Assembly: GCA_036504095.1 (NCBI GenBank)
Contig: DASXVS010000063.1
Coordinates: forward strand, 1 to 64,000
DNA: 64,000 nt
Reading direction: 5' to 3'
Source of the DNA: Armatimonadota bacterium
GTDB lineage: Bacteria; Armatimonadota; DTGP01; JAKQQT01
Each line of letters begins with the position of its first letter. Within the stretch, counting starts at the first letter, position 1. Below, in pieces: positions 45,618 to 54,230 of this stretch. The notes under the pieces are model-generated. The model ran no database searches. It was given only the letters and a program-made list of their open reading frames with translations, and had not been told where the DNA came from. The position numbers and the translations under genes are program-made.

Positions 45618-47000
45618 ATGGAAATGCGAACGGAAAAAGACTCACTGGGCGAGAAGCAGGTACCGGCGGACGCCTACTACGGCATCCAGACCCAGCGGGC
45701 GGTGGAAAACTTCCCCATCACCGGTTTGAAGCCCTTCCCGCAGCTGGTCGAAGCCACTGTGCTCATCAAGAAGGCCGCCGCCGAAGCGAATCGCGACCTC
45801 GGGCGCCTGAAACCTGAAGTGGCGGAGAAGATCATCGCCGCCGCCGATGAAATCCTCGGCGGGGCCCTGCGCGACCAGTTCGTTGTCGATCCGATCCAGG
45901 CAGGCGCCGGCACCAGCCACAATATGAACACGAACGAGGTCCTCGCCAACCGCGCCAGCGAGATGCTGGGCGAACCGCGCGGCGCTTACACGACGGTCCA
46001 TCCGAACGACCACGTTAACATGGCGCAGAGTACGAACGATGTATTTCCGACGGCAATGCGCATCGCGTCACTCCTCGCGTTGAAAGACCTTTACCCTGCC
46101 CTCAACGCGATGATCGCGGCGCTCGACGCCAAAGCAGTGGAGTTCGACGGCATCGTGAAGTCCGGGCGCACCCACCTCCAGGACGCCGTGCCCATCCGAC
46201 TGGGCCAGGAGTTCGCGGCATATGCAAACGCCGTGGCCAAGGCGAAGGACGGGATCGAGGAGGCGGCGGTTCGAGTGAAGGTCCTGGGCATCGGCGGGAC
46301 GGCCGTCGGCACCGGTCTGAACGCCGGGCCACTGTACCCGTTTAAAGTCGTGGAATATCTCAACGGATACACCGACCTCGAACTCAGCAGCAACGCGGAC
46401 CTGATCCACGCCATGCAGGATCAGACCCCCGTGCTGGACCTGTCCGCGGCCATGCGCACACTCGCCGTCACCTGCATCCGTATCGCCAACGATTTCCGGC
46501 TTCTTTCCTCCGGCCCGATGACCGGACTCGATGAAATCCGCATGCCTCCGGTGCAGCCGGGCTCCTCCATCATGCCGGGCAAGATCAACCCGAGCATGGC
46601 GGAAATGTTGAATCAGGCGTGCTTCCAGGTGATCGGCAACGATACCGCCGTGATGATGGGCGCCCAGGCCGGTCAGATCGATCTGAACGTGATGATGCCC
46701 GGCATGGCCTTCGCCATCCTGTTCAGCATCCGCATCATGACCAATGCGCTGGACGTGTTCACCCGCTTTTGCATCGAGGGCGTGACGGCGAACGCCGAAC
46801 GCTGCCTCATGTACGCGCACAAATCCGCCACGGTCGCCACCGCCCTGAATCCGTACATCGGATACGCCAAGGCCGCGGAACTGGTAAAGGAAGCGCTCAA
46901 GACCGGCAAGACAATCATCGAGCTTGCCGAGGAGAAGGGCTACATGACCCGCGAGGAACTTGAGAAGGTTCTGGACCTCCGGAAGCTGACGGAGGCGTAG
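45618..47000 (+). CDS. aspA: Aspartate ammonia-lyase (class II fumarase superfamily)
   Basis: The start at 45618 (MEMRTEKDSLGEKQVPADAYYGIQT) gives 460 residues. Aspartase converts aspartate to fumarate and ammonia. Motifs are complete: AGAGTSHNMNTNEVLANRA, VHPNDHVNMAQSTNDVFPTAMR, GRTHLQDAVPIRLGQEF, and the signature GSSIMPGKINPSMAEM holding the catalytic Ser loop. Asn in NMNTNEV together with the VHPNDHVN block fits aspartase better than fumarase, but the two are hard to separate by eye. A GTG start 27 bp upstream is possible. Confidence 0.88.
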   Translation: MEMRTEKDSLGEKQVPADAYYGIQTQRAVENFPITGLKPFPQLVEATVLIKKAAAEANRDLGRLKPEVAEKIIAAADEILGGALRDQFVVDPIQAGAGTSHNMNTNEVLANRASEMLGEPRGAYTTVHPNDHVNMAQSTNDVFPTAMRIASLLALKDLYPALNAMIAALDAKAVEFDGIVKSGRTHLQDAVPIRLGQEFAAYANAVAKAKDGIEEAAVRVKVLGIGGTAVGTGLNAGPLYPFKVVEYLNGYTDLELSSNADLIHAMQDQTPVLDLSAAMRTLAVTCIRIANDFRLLSSGPMTGLDEIRMPPVQPGSSIMPGKINPSMAEMLNQACFQVIGNDTAVMMGAQAGQIDLNVMMPGMAFAILFSIRIMTNALDVFTRFCIEGVTANAERCLMYAHKSATVATALNPYIGYAKAAELVKEALKTGKTIIELAEEKGYMTREELEKVLDLRKLTEA

Positions 47001-47065
47001 CGGCGATTGAGCGCGGAAGCCGATAGCTTTGCGGTGGGCGGACCAGAACGCGGCCACCTGTACAA

Positions 47066-47344
47066 ATGAGCGTTGAGTACGAATGGGATGAACGTAAGGC
47101 AAGCGCCAACCGCGTCAAACATGGTGTAGATTTTCCTGACGCCGTCGCAGTGTTCACTGATCCGCACGCGATAACGATCGAAGACGAGAGCTACGCGGAA
47201 GCCCAGTAGGCCACTATTGGTCAGGACTCGCTGGGTCGCATCCTCGTGGTGGTTTAAACTTGGCGCCTTGCAGAGATAATCCGCGTGATTTCCGCACCTC
47301 GAGCGACGCGCCGGGAGCGCATCCGGTATGCGGAAGAGTCATGA
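47066..47344 (+). pseudogene. brnT: Decayed BrnT toxin gene with two in-frame stops
   Basis: One continuous frame reads MSVEYEWDERKASANRVKHG and VDFPDAVAVFTDPHAITIED, then ESYAEAQ-stop-ATIGQDSLGRILVVV-stop-TWRLAEIIRVISAPRATRRER and IRYAEES. Both halves match BrnT RelE-like toxins, including the N-terminal KxxxNxxKHG and the C-terminal RIISAR-ATRRER motif. The interruptions are TAG at 47207-47209 (expected Trp) and TAA at 47255-47257 (expected aromatic or His), with no indels. The toxin is therefore inactive unless the stops are read through. The final TGA overlaps the brnA ATG. Confidence 0.9.
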
Positions 47345-47601
47345 GGGAAAAGACGGAGTACAATTTCAGCGGGGGTCGCAGAGGGGCAGTAACTGAACTT
47401 GACGCCGGCAAGACCCGGCTCACAATTGTCATTGACGAGGACGTGCTGGATCGGCTCCGGCAACAGGTCCACGCCAACGGTGGCGGAGATTATTCGGCAT
47501 TGATCAACGCCGCGCTCCGCGAGCATACAGCAAACCGAGGGGAACCGCTTGAGCAGTTGCTTCGGCGCGTGCTTCGGGACGAACTGGTCCCCGCCGCATA
47601 G
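47341..47601 (+). CDS. brnA: BrnA-family antitoxin
   Basis: The ATG at 47341 overlaps the terminal TGA of the brnT frame (ATGA), as expected for brnTA, and gives 86 residues. The family pattern is complete: EYNFSGGRRGAV, GKTRLTIVIDEDVLDRLRQQVHANGGGDYSALINAALREH (in parts), and EPLEQLLRRVLRDEL. It is a ribbon-helix-helix DNA-binding protein that normally neutralises BrnT and represses the operon. Here the toxin is broken by two nonsense codons, leaving a solitary antitoxin that could still repress its own promoter or protect against related toxins. Confidence 0.93.
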   Translation: MREKTEYNFSGGRRGAVTELDAGKTRLTIVIDEDVLDRLRQQVHANGGGDYSALINAALREHTANRGEPLEQLLRRVLRDELVPAA

Positions 47602-47679
47602 GATCGAGCGTCCACACCCTTATCGATCTGGCGCGACGGAGAATACTTGACTAGTGAGCGACCAGCTTGGTCGGCGTCG

Positions 47680-48600
47680 TCATGCTTTGAGGTCGTCGAT
47701 GCGGGCGAAATTCAAATACCTCTCCCTAAACTCCAGCGGCCACCGGTCCGCTGTGTGCCGTTCGATGGCGGACACAACATCCTCGATATTCCACGCAGTG
47801 AAGGTGCGTGAATCGCACAAGCACTCGCGATACGCCGTCACGGCTTTTCCACATGCCGTATTGCCTCGAGGAGCGACGACCGCGAAGAGTGCTTCCGTGA
47901 ATCCGTCGGCAAGCGCCAGGCTGCCGGCGAGAAGATGGTCCCTCCACAACTGCTGGAGCGGCTGTTGGTGAAGGGCTACCAGTGACTCCTTCCGGAAGCA
48001 GCCCATCGCATCCGCCACCTCATCATACCGGGGCCGGTGCCTCGCTGCCTGGCCCGCCATGTTCTCGTGATACTTCACCTCTATCCCCACGCAGCCTCTT
48101 TGCCCCTTGCCGTTGAGGTATTCGAAGTACGCATCGAACGCTGAGTTGTCCGCGCTGTACCGGGCGTCCCCCCGTCCGGGAGAGTGCTCGAATTCGAAGC
48201 GAATGACCTCTTTGACGCGGCCATCGGACAAGTCTCGAAACACCGCCGTCGCTAGCGCCGGATCCGCCTGCAACGGGGCGAACAGGTTGATGCAGAGCGG
48301 TTGGCTGGACAGGAGGTCGTTGAAGATTCGCGGATACCCGAAGAGCTTGCCCTCGCGGCGGGCATTGTATAACTCACGGCTCACAGCCGCCTGTGCTGCG
48401 GGCGTCAGGTAGTTGACCAGCGTTTCCTCCGCGAACGGCATCGCCAACCGTGAGCCCAAGGGCTTACCTCTGTGCAAACCGATAGGGTAATCTCTCGCCT
48501 CACGCCAGATAGCCTGCAGGATACGGGCACGGCGTTGGAAGGGGCTGTCTGTCGACACAAAAGCATCGTGAATGCCGGCAATATCTGCGAGGCTCTGCAT
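47680..48600 (-). CDS. PGN_0703-type putative restriction endonuclease (PD-(D/E)XK)
   Basis: The 306-residue protein has RRARILQAIWREARDYPIGLH, KPLGSRLAMPFA, VNYLTPAAQAAV, NLLSSQPLCINLFAPL-like DLLSSQPLCINLFAPL, VIRFEFEHSPGRGDARYSADNSAFDAYFEY (in parts) and GCVGIEVKYHENMAG. These are the features of the PGN_0703/PDDEXK_13 family; the FEHSPGR Glu, SAFD Asp and GIEVKYHE Glu-x-Lys fit a PD-(D/E)XK active site. GGAG lies 7 nt before the ATG. No methyltransferase or other restriction gene is nearby, so it may be an orphan defence nuclease. Confidence 0.82.
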   Translation of the reverse strand: MQSLADIAGIHDAFVSTDSPFQRRARILQAIWREARDYPIGLHRGKPLGSRLAMPFAEETLVNYLTPAAQAAVSRELYNARREGKLFGYPRIFNDLLSSQPLCINLFAPLQADPALATAVFRDLSDGRVKEVIRFEFEHSPGRGDARYSADNSAFDAYFEYLNGKGQRGCVGIEVKYHENMAGQAARHRPRYDEVADAMGCFRKESLVALHQQPLQQLWRDHLLAGSLALADGFTEALFAVVAPRGNTACGKAVTAYRECLCDSRTFTAWNIEDVVSAIERHTADRWPLEFRERYLNFARIDDLKA

Positions 48601-48744
48601 AGTGGATCTCCGTTTGGCGCTGGATCATAGCAAGTTGGCATGGCATCGTGGTTTGCTCACACAATAGCACGTAATACGTGATATCACATGACATGCCGCG
48701 AAGTGGCGTTGTCAGTCGATTCTGCAACGCCCCGGAGAACGACG

Positions 48745-49293
48745 ATGAACCAGACGTGTTGGGACCCCGCTACCAATCCGGAGATCAGTAACCTCCGGCA
48801 CGTACGTCGCCTCGCGGCCTGGAACCGCGTGATCGCGCTGACAGAGATCATTGGAGGCGCCTTAGGCCTGGTGTTGGTCGCGCTCAGCCGCATCGAGACT
48901 GTCGGCATATTTATTATGCTGATGACGCTGGTATTCGGGTCCGCGGTCTACGGCGGGTGCCTTCTCTGGATGGGATCGCGTCGTGGAATTGCCCTCTCCT
49001 TCGTGGTGCAGGGCTTGCAAGTCTTCCAGTTCGGCGCTCCTCTCCTGGCATACCACATCCTTATCGGGCCTTTTGCCAGGATTATCGCGTCTATGACAGG
49101 CGCCAATTTGCGACTCGGCGTAGCCGGAGGCTTCCGAAGCGACTTCTTTATCTGGATTGGCGATCGCGTAGCTGAGCAAACCCCACCCTTCTTCGGCCCG
49201 GCGGGCGCTACGTTGATTGGGATTAATCTCCTCGCGCTCGGTGCGAGCGCGATACTGTTGTGGCAACTCGCCGGGCCGCCAACGCGGGCCTGA
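48745..49293 (+). CDS. Integral membrane protein of unknown function
   Basis: GGAG lies 7 nt before the ATG at 48745, giving 182 residues; an upstream start is less likely. There are four to five hydrophobic segments (VIALTEIIGGALGLVLVAL, VGIFIMLMTLVFGSAVYGG and others). No motif is recognised. It is divergent from the nuclease gene with a 144-bp spacer and upstream of a secreted protein gene. It could be an orphan membrane protein; nothing links it to the nuclease other than position. Confidence 0.6.
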   Translation: MNQTCWDPATNPEISNLRHVRRLAAWNRVIALTEIIGGALGLVLVALSRIETVGIFIMLMTLVFGSAVYGGCLLWMGSRRGIALSFVVQGLQVFQFGAPLLAYHILIGPFARIIASMTGANLRLGVAGGFRSDFFIWIGDRVAEQTPPFFGPAGATLIGINLLALGASAILLWQLAGPPTRA

Positions 49294-49425
49294 GGCGGGA
49301 TCTGCGCCGTAAACATGGCCGTTTCCTGTTTCCTTTGGCGGACGCATTGACAGTACCCTGTTGGTGGAGGGACGCCGCGCGGCCGTGCCGCGACTATACG
49401 CGCCGTCCCAAAGAGGAGCCACCGC

Positions 49426-50424
49426 ATGCGAACCGTTGCGATCGGAGCCGCCGCGCTGTTGTGCAGCGCATTCTCCGCAGCTCACGCTGCGCCAAAGCCC
49501 ATTACCGTTAAGGTCATGGCGCTGAATTTCGACCCTCGAATCCCTGCCGAGGGCAACAAACCCCTGCACATTGTCTGCGGGTGGAACGACCCGCGGAAGC
49601 TGGCCGACGGATACATCTCGGACATCAGGAAATCCAGCCACGGCCTCGTGAACTACAAAATCGTCACGTGGAAAGAGATAAACGACTTTCACACCAAGAT
49701 CGACGGCTTCAAGTACACGCCTGAGTCCTATATGGCTTGCCGCAAGGCCAAGGGAGGCTGGCACGACCCGGACACCGCCGACTACCCGAAAACCTTCCAG
49801 GATTTCGGCATCCTGCCGTTAATCGACAGCGGAAAGATCGACGAGGTCTGGTTCTTCGGTGCACCCTACTTCGGCTACAATGAGTCCGCCATGGCCGGGC
49901 CCGGGTCGTTCTACATCAACGGTGAAGTCTACGACAAGGTGCCATCCAAGCGCGCCTTCGCGATCATGGGCTTCAACTATGAGCGTGGCGTGGCCGAAAT
50001 GGTCCACGACCTCTGTCACCGCACGGAAAGCACGATGGCTCGAGTGTACGGCGGTTGGAAGGTGGATGAACTGACGAACAACTGGGCACGGTTTGCCGCG
50101 AACGACAAACAGAGCAACGGCGTCGCCGCCGTTGGCACATGCCACTGGCCGCCCAACGCTGAGCACGACTACGATTACGGCAACCCGCGCACCGTTCAAA
50201 GCGACGCTGACGATTGGCTGAACTACCCCAACCTCACCGGCGCGAAGAAGCCCGTCAACCGCGACACCTGGGGCGGCCCCGACTGGCAGCGCAACTACCT
50301 CAACTGGTGGTTCACCCGCGTGCCGCACGTAGCCGGAGTCAACGCCGACGGACGCCTCAACAACTGGTGGGAGTACATCTTCAACTTCAACAAATACGAC
50401 GAAACGGGAAAGCCGAAGCGATAA
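49426..50424 (+). CDS. Secreted protein of a conserved unknown family
   Basis: GAGGAG lies 7 nt before the ATG; a signal peptide (RTVAIGAAALLCSAFSAAHAA) follows, 332 residues in all. The body contains IVCGWNDPRKLADGYISDIRK, a WFFGAPYFGYNESAMAGPGSFYINGE stretch (in parts), FAIMGFNYERGVAEMVHDLCHRTEST and YDYGNPRTVQSDADDWLNYP. The MVHDLCHRTES block looks like a metal- or catalysis-related site. I recall related secreted proteins in other bacteria and fungi, without known function. It precedes a GH-like enzyme by 43 bp, and the two may act together on an extracellular polymer. Confidence 0.7.
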   Translation: MRTVAIGAAALLCSAFSAAHAAPKPITVKVMALNFDPRIPAEGNKPLHIVCGWNDPRKLADGYISDIRKSSHGLVNYKIVTWKEINDFHTKIDGFKYTPESYMACRKAKGGWHDPDTADYPKTFQDFGILPLIDSGKIDEVWFFGAPYFGYNESAMAGPGSFYINGEVYDKVPSKRAFAIMGFNYERGVAEMVHDLCHRTESTMARVYGGWKVDELTNNWARFAANDKQSNGVAAVGTCHWPPNAEHDYDYGNPRTVQSDADDWLNYPNLTGAKKPVNRDTWGGPDWQRNYLNWWFTRVPHVAGVNADGRLNNWWEYIFNFNKYDETGKPKR

Positions 50425-50467
50425 CCGACGGTGACCGCGACAGGGAAAGGGTTTCCGAAGTCACACT

Positions 50468-52441
50468 ATGATATCGAACAGAACCATCCGGCTGGGCAAG
50501 GGTCTCCGGCATGTGGCGTTAGCTCTGGAAGAGGGCCGGCTCCGGCTCTCGGTGATCGGCACGTACATCGGGCCACCAGACACTGAGTGCCCGCTGTGGA
50601 CCCTCTCCCTGCGCACCCCGGAAGGCGCCACACTCGACGTATCTGCGGACGCCGCCGGTCTGGGCGACGTTCAACGCGATACCGGGAGCGCCGCCTTCAC
50701 GTGGATGCTATCCCTTGGCGGTAGCGAAGCTGCCGTCCGCGTTCAGGTGGACACAGACACCCCAGGCACGCCGAGCCTGTCGCTGTCCGCCACGCTGCCC
50801 GATGGGTGGAGCGTCGCCGAGGCCGTCTTCCCCTTGGTTCGGCTGTCCCGCACGGACGATATGCGCCTGGCGACGCCCACTGGCTGGGGAATCGAACGCG
50901 AGGTCACTCCCGGCATGGAGCTGGAACTGGTCTACCCGTCATGGCAGTCCACGATGCAGTTCCTGGCCCTCTGCGGCGCCGCTGGGGGAGTCTACATCGG
51001 TACGCACGATCCCGCGGCAAACCACAAGGCGTTCCGCGCCCGCGCCGACGGGGACTCCCTCACGCTGGAGGTTGCCCACTTCCCGGCTATCGGCGGGTCG
51101 GAATACACACTCGGCTACGCGATATCGCTGGGCGCCTTCGAGGGTGGATATGTTGACGCTGCCAATCTGTACCGCCCCTTCGCCCTGACGGCACCCTGGG
51201 CTCAAGCAGGCCCGGTTTCGAGACGTCCCCTGCCACAATGGCTTATAGACACCGAGCTCTGGCTAAAACCCGGCGAAACGCCGTGGACCGACGATGATGC
51301 GGAATGCATCGCGGCCACCAGGGCCAACGTGGAGTGGTGCCGAAAAGCAGCCGCCTTCTTCGACGTGCCGATCTCGCTGCACTGGTACCGATGGCACCAG
51401 ATTCCCTACGACACACTGTACCCGGAATACTTCCCGGCCAAAGCCGGATTCGCGGACGGTGTGAAGGAGGCGCAGGCCGACGGCTTCCACGTGATGCCGT
51501 ACATCAACGGCAGGCTGTGCGATCCCGAATCGAAGACGTGGAAATCCGGCGGGCAGGACTGGGCGGCACGGGACGAACAAGGCAATCCCTACACGGAAGT
51601 GTATGCCTCGGAGGTGCCTCTAAACGTGATGTGCCCCAGCACGGACGGCTGGCGCGGCACCGTCAGCGGACTCGTCAAACGTCTCGTGGATGAGATCGGC
51701 GTAGATGGCGTCTACGTGGACCAGATCGCGGCCGCCAAGGCGGAGCGTTGCTTCGCAATGGGGCATCCCCACGCGCCCGGCGGAGGCCATTTCTGGGTGG
51801 ATGCATACCGCCGCCTGATCGCGGAGGCGCACGCCAACCTCCCTTCGAACGGCATCCTCACCACCGAGGAGAATATGGAATGCTGGATCGACCAGTTCGA
51901 TGCCCTCCTCGTTGTGAACACGCCGACCAACGAGGGCAGGCTCATCCCCCTGTTCCCCGTCATCTACGCGGGGCACGCGGTGACCTTCGGATTTCAGTAC
52001 ATTCCCAAGACGGAGGCCGTCGAATCCGTCAGCTTCCGCGCGAAGATGGCCCGGGCGTTCCTTTGGGGCGCACAACTGGGCTGGGTGGACGCTGAGAAGG
52101 TGATGGCGCCGGACGCCGCCTTGAGTGCAGAGTTCCTGCGCGCGCTGTGCCACGCGCGGCGGGACGCGCACGATTTCCTGTTGTACGGCCAGTTCCTCGC
52201 GCCGGTGGAGGTATATGGTGACAACCCGCCCGTGAACGTGGAGGCGCCCGGCTCGTTCGGCGGAACCTACAACCTGGAAATACAGGCCGTCATGGCCACT
52301 CTGTGGCGCGCGGAGGACGGCCGGACCGCCGTGGCGATCTGCAACCTCGATGATGCCGTGCACACGGTGCAAGTCTCCGCTTTGGAGGGCGCCGGGCCGA
52401 TCACACTGGAAGCCCGCGAAGCCCGAGTCATCGCAGTATAG
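50468..52441 (+). CDS. Glycoside-hydrolase-like protein (DUF6259 type)
   Basis: The 657-residue protein has no signal peptide. An N-terminal beta-rich domain (about 1-250) is followed by a TIM-barrel-like domain: PISLHWYRWHQIPYDTLYPEYFP, GFHVMPYINGRLCDPESKTWK, VDEIGVDGVYVDQIAAA with a likely catalytic Asp, GILTTEENMECWIDQFDALL, and a C-terminal beta domain. The arrangement matches DUF6259-like enzymes related to alpha-galactosidase/alpha-amylase clans, inferred to cut glycans. No ribosome binding site is clear at the ATG. It ends in a strong terminator and is co-oriented with the secreted protein upstream. Confidence 0.72.
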   Translation: MISNRTIRLGKGLRHVALALEEGRLRLSVIGTYIGPPDTECPLWTLSLRTPEGATLDVSADAAGLGDVQRDTGSAAFTWMLSLGGSEAAVRVQVDTDTPGTPSLSLSATLPDGWSVAEAVFPLVRLSRTDDMRLATPTGWGIEREVTPGMELELVYPSWQSTMQFLALCGAAGGVYIGTHDPAANHKAFRARADGDSLTLEVAHFPAIGGSEYTLGYAISLGAFEGGYVDAANLYRPFALTAPWAQAGPVSRRPLPQWLIDTELWLKPGETPWTDDDAECIAATRANVEWCRKAAAFFDVPISLHWYRWHQIPYDTLYPEYFPAKAGFADGVKEAQADGFHVMPYINGRLCDPESKTWKSGGQDWAARDEQGNPYTEVYASEVPLNVMCPSTDGWRGTVSGLVKRLVDEIGVDGVYVDQIAAAKAERCFAMGHPHAPGGGHFWVDAYRRLIAEAHANLPSNGILTTEENMECWIDQFDALLVVNTPTNEGRLIPLFPVIYAGHAVTFGFQYIPKTEAVESVSFRAKMARAFLWGAQLGWVDAEKVMAPDAALSAEFLRALCHARRDAHDFLLYGQFLAPVEVYGDNPPVNVEAPGSFGGTYNLEIQAVMATLWRAEDGRTAVAICNLDDAVHTVQVSALEGAGPITLEAREARVIAV

Positions 52442-52465
52442 CTTCCGAGGCCCAAGAGAGCTGAA

Positions 52466-52507
52466 TGATGCCGGGCAGCCCTTTGCGTTAAGGGCTGCCC
52501 GGCATCA
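52466..52507. terminator. Bidirectional terminator hairpin
   Basis: An 18-bp perfect stem pairs TGATGCCGGGCAGCCCTT (52466-52483) with 52490-52507 around a TGCGTT loop. It sits between the GH-like gene and the convergent beta-propeller gene. There is no U-tract. Confidence 0.75.
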
Positions 52508-52535
52508 CGTTGCACACTCGATCCAGGCGGAAGCG

Positions 52536-54014
52536 TTAGGGCATCGAGTCCAGGCCGGCCGCAATCCGCGCGATGCGGACGGCGTCAGATATGTCGAGTT
52601 TATTTGCCCCGGCGCCGGTCTTCACCACGTTGTAAGCTGCCATCTCCTGCGCGGTGGCAATCTTCTTGCCTCCGACGATGGCCGCCGCGGCCGCTACATC
52701 CCGGGCCTGGAACCCTGAAGCGAACAACGGTCCGGTGATGAATATGTCGGGTTTTTCATTGAAATCCATCGGCACAAGGTCCTCGGACGCGCTTACGAAT
52801 GCGACGTACCGTCCATCGGATGAGGGATACCCGTACCCGCTGGATCTGTTTCCCTGCAGTCCATCCACGCCAACGCTGAGCCTTGTCGTGACGTTAGTCT
52901 GCAGGTCTCGCATGAAGACGTCCGCCTCATCGTTTGTGTCATTGGCCACGAGGTTTCGCGCTTTGGAAGTGTAAGTAACATACCGGCCGCTGTCGTTAAT
53001 CCAGGCGACGATGCTATCCCTGTTGCCGAGGGTCACCCCATCGGGCGCGACGCTGACCGCCTTGTCCGTGCCCGCCGTCATGTCGTGAACGTACACCTGC
53101 CCCCAGGGCGAAACGGTACCGGGCAAGGTTGTGTAGACGACGTAATGGCCGTCATAGGAAGTAGAACCGAGCACCCCCGTGGCGACGAGCGACGTCGTGT
53201 TCTGTGTGGGGTCGGTGTCGCGAACGTAGACGCGGGGGATCTGTCCGGTGAGGCCGGGCACAAGGTTGTCCGAGAATGAGAAGTACGTGATGTACCGTCC
53301 GTTCGATGTGATGTTGGGCTCCTCAGACCCGCTGTTGCTCTGAATGCCCGCGGTGGACTTGCTGACAAGGTAGGTACGCCGCGCCTGAAGGTCGCGCACG
53401 AAGATGTCCTTATCCTGATTTGTATCAGGAGCGGCGGTCATATTGGTGGCCCGCGAAAGAAACGTTACGTAGCGTCCGTCCGCGCTGATACATCGTGCCG
53501 TGCTCCAACTGTCGTCGTTGGCCTCTCCGCCGCTGTCCGGCACGCTCACGCGGGCCGTTGTGCCCAACCATATGTCTCGAACGAAAACGTCTTGCGACCC
53601 ATTTGTATCGCCGGCGACTAAATTACTGGCCCACGAAGCGAACGCCACGTAGTGTCCGTCCGCGGACACGGAAACGCTGTCGATCCCTCCGTTCAAGGGC
53701 TGCCCATCCGAGGTTGGCGTCACGAGTGTATTCTGGCCGGTCTGCATATCGTGCAGCACTGCCACCGTTCCCGGGCTGTTCGAATGGATGTGCAGATTCT
53801 CGGCGTCGGTGACGAACGCCACGTAACGGCCATCCGCGCTGACGGAAATGGGCGCAAACGAGCCGCCCATGACGTCTCCGCTGGCGAAGTTCCACCCACC
53901 CATGCCACTGTCCTGGCTGACGCGCGAAAGGCCGCCGAGAGAACGCGAGGCGAGGGTGCACAGAGTGACGGCGACGATGGCCGTCGTTGAGTAAAATCGA
54001 TGCGATGGTGCCAT
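52536..54014 (-). CDS. Secreted TolB-like beta-propeller with dockerin-like tag (second copy)
   Basis: AGGAGGGAG lies 6 nt before the ATG at 54014, giving 492 residues with a signal peptide (to about SRSLGG). Blades follow the SVSADGRYVAFVT ... VLHDMQ, SVSADGHYVAFAS ... DVFVRDI and CISADGRYVTFLS patterns. The C-terminal 60 residues are the dockerin-like tag (ARDVAAAAAIVGGKK ... NKLDISDAVRIARIAAGLDSMP). Architecture and length match the protein at 24383-25837, so the two are paralogues. This copy has no cytochrome next to it. Confidence 0.8.
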   Translation of the reverse strand: MAPSHRFYSTTAIVAVTLCTLASRSLGGLSRVSQDSGMGGWNFASGDVMGGSFAPISVSADGRYVAFVTDAENLHIHSNSPGTVAVLHDMQTGQNTLVTPTSDGQPLNGGIDSVSVSADGHYVAFASWASNLVAGDTNGSQDVFVRDIWLGTTARVSVPDSGGEANDDSWSTARCISADGRYVTFLSRATNMTAAPDTNQDKDIFVRDLQARRTYLVSKSTAGIQSNSGSEEPNITSNGRYITYFSFSDNLVPGLTGQIPRVYVRDTDPTQNTTSLVATGVLGSTSYDGHYVVYTTLPGTVSPWGQVYVHDMTAGTDKAVSVAPDGVTLGNRDSIVAWINDSGRYVTYTSKARNLVANDTNDEADVFMRDLQTNVTTRLSVGVDGLQGNRSSGYGYPSSDGRYVAFVSASEDLVPMDFNEKPDIFITGPLFASGFQARDVAAAAAIVGGKKIATAQEMAAYNVVKTGAGANKLDISDAVRIARIAAGLDSMP

Positions 54015-54115
54015 AGATTGCTCCCTCCTGGAAGCAGAGTGCCGCGCATGACAAGTGGCGCGCGGGCCAATGGCATCATTCCACATCCATCCATCAACCT
54101 CCAGCATCAAAAAGC

Positions 54116-54143
54116 GGGCGGTCTCTCTCTTAAGAGGCCGCCC
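54116..54143. terminator. Hairpin between the propeller and clpC genes
   Basis: GGGCGGTCTC (54116-54125) and GAGGCCGCCC (54134-54143) pair with one mismatch around an 8-nt loop. It lies beyond the second clpC-side hairpin and upstream of the propeller gene. Confidence 0.45.
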
Positions 54144-54160
54144 GGCAACGTGGGAGAACG

Positions 54161-54199
54161 AAGATGGAGGTTGGACGCTATTTGTCCAACCTCCATCTT
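54161..54199. repeat. TGGAGGTTGG-word hairpin after clpC
   Basis: A perfect 16-bp stem pairs AAGATGGAGGTTGGAC (54161-54176) with 54184-54199 around a 7-nt loop. It lies 32 bp past the clpC stop and is its likely terminator. The inverse word CCAACCTCCA recurs at 63458-63468 beside the DUF4395 gene. Confidence 0.75.
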
Positions 54200-54230
54200 G
54201 TTCAACTAACCAACGATGGAACCCTGCGCC

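Noticed and set aside
46068-47102. 344-codon open frame opposite aspA
   Set aside because: Antisense shadow of aspA, His/Gly-rich and without motifs.
47066-47344. Stop-codon recoding in brnT
   Set aside because: Other genes here use TAG, TAA and TGA as normal stops, so two independent nonsense mutations are simpler than recoding.
49348-49353. TTGACA before the secreted protein gene at 49426
   Set aside because: No -10 hexamer at 16-18 bp spacing, so it is not supported as a promoter.
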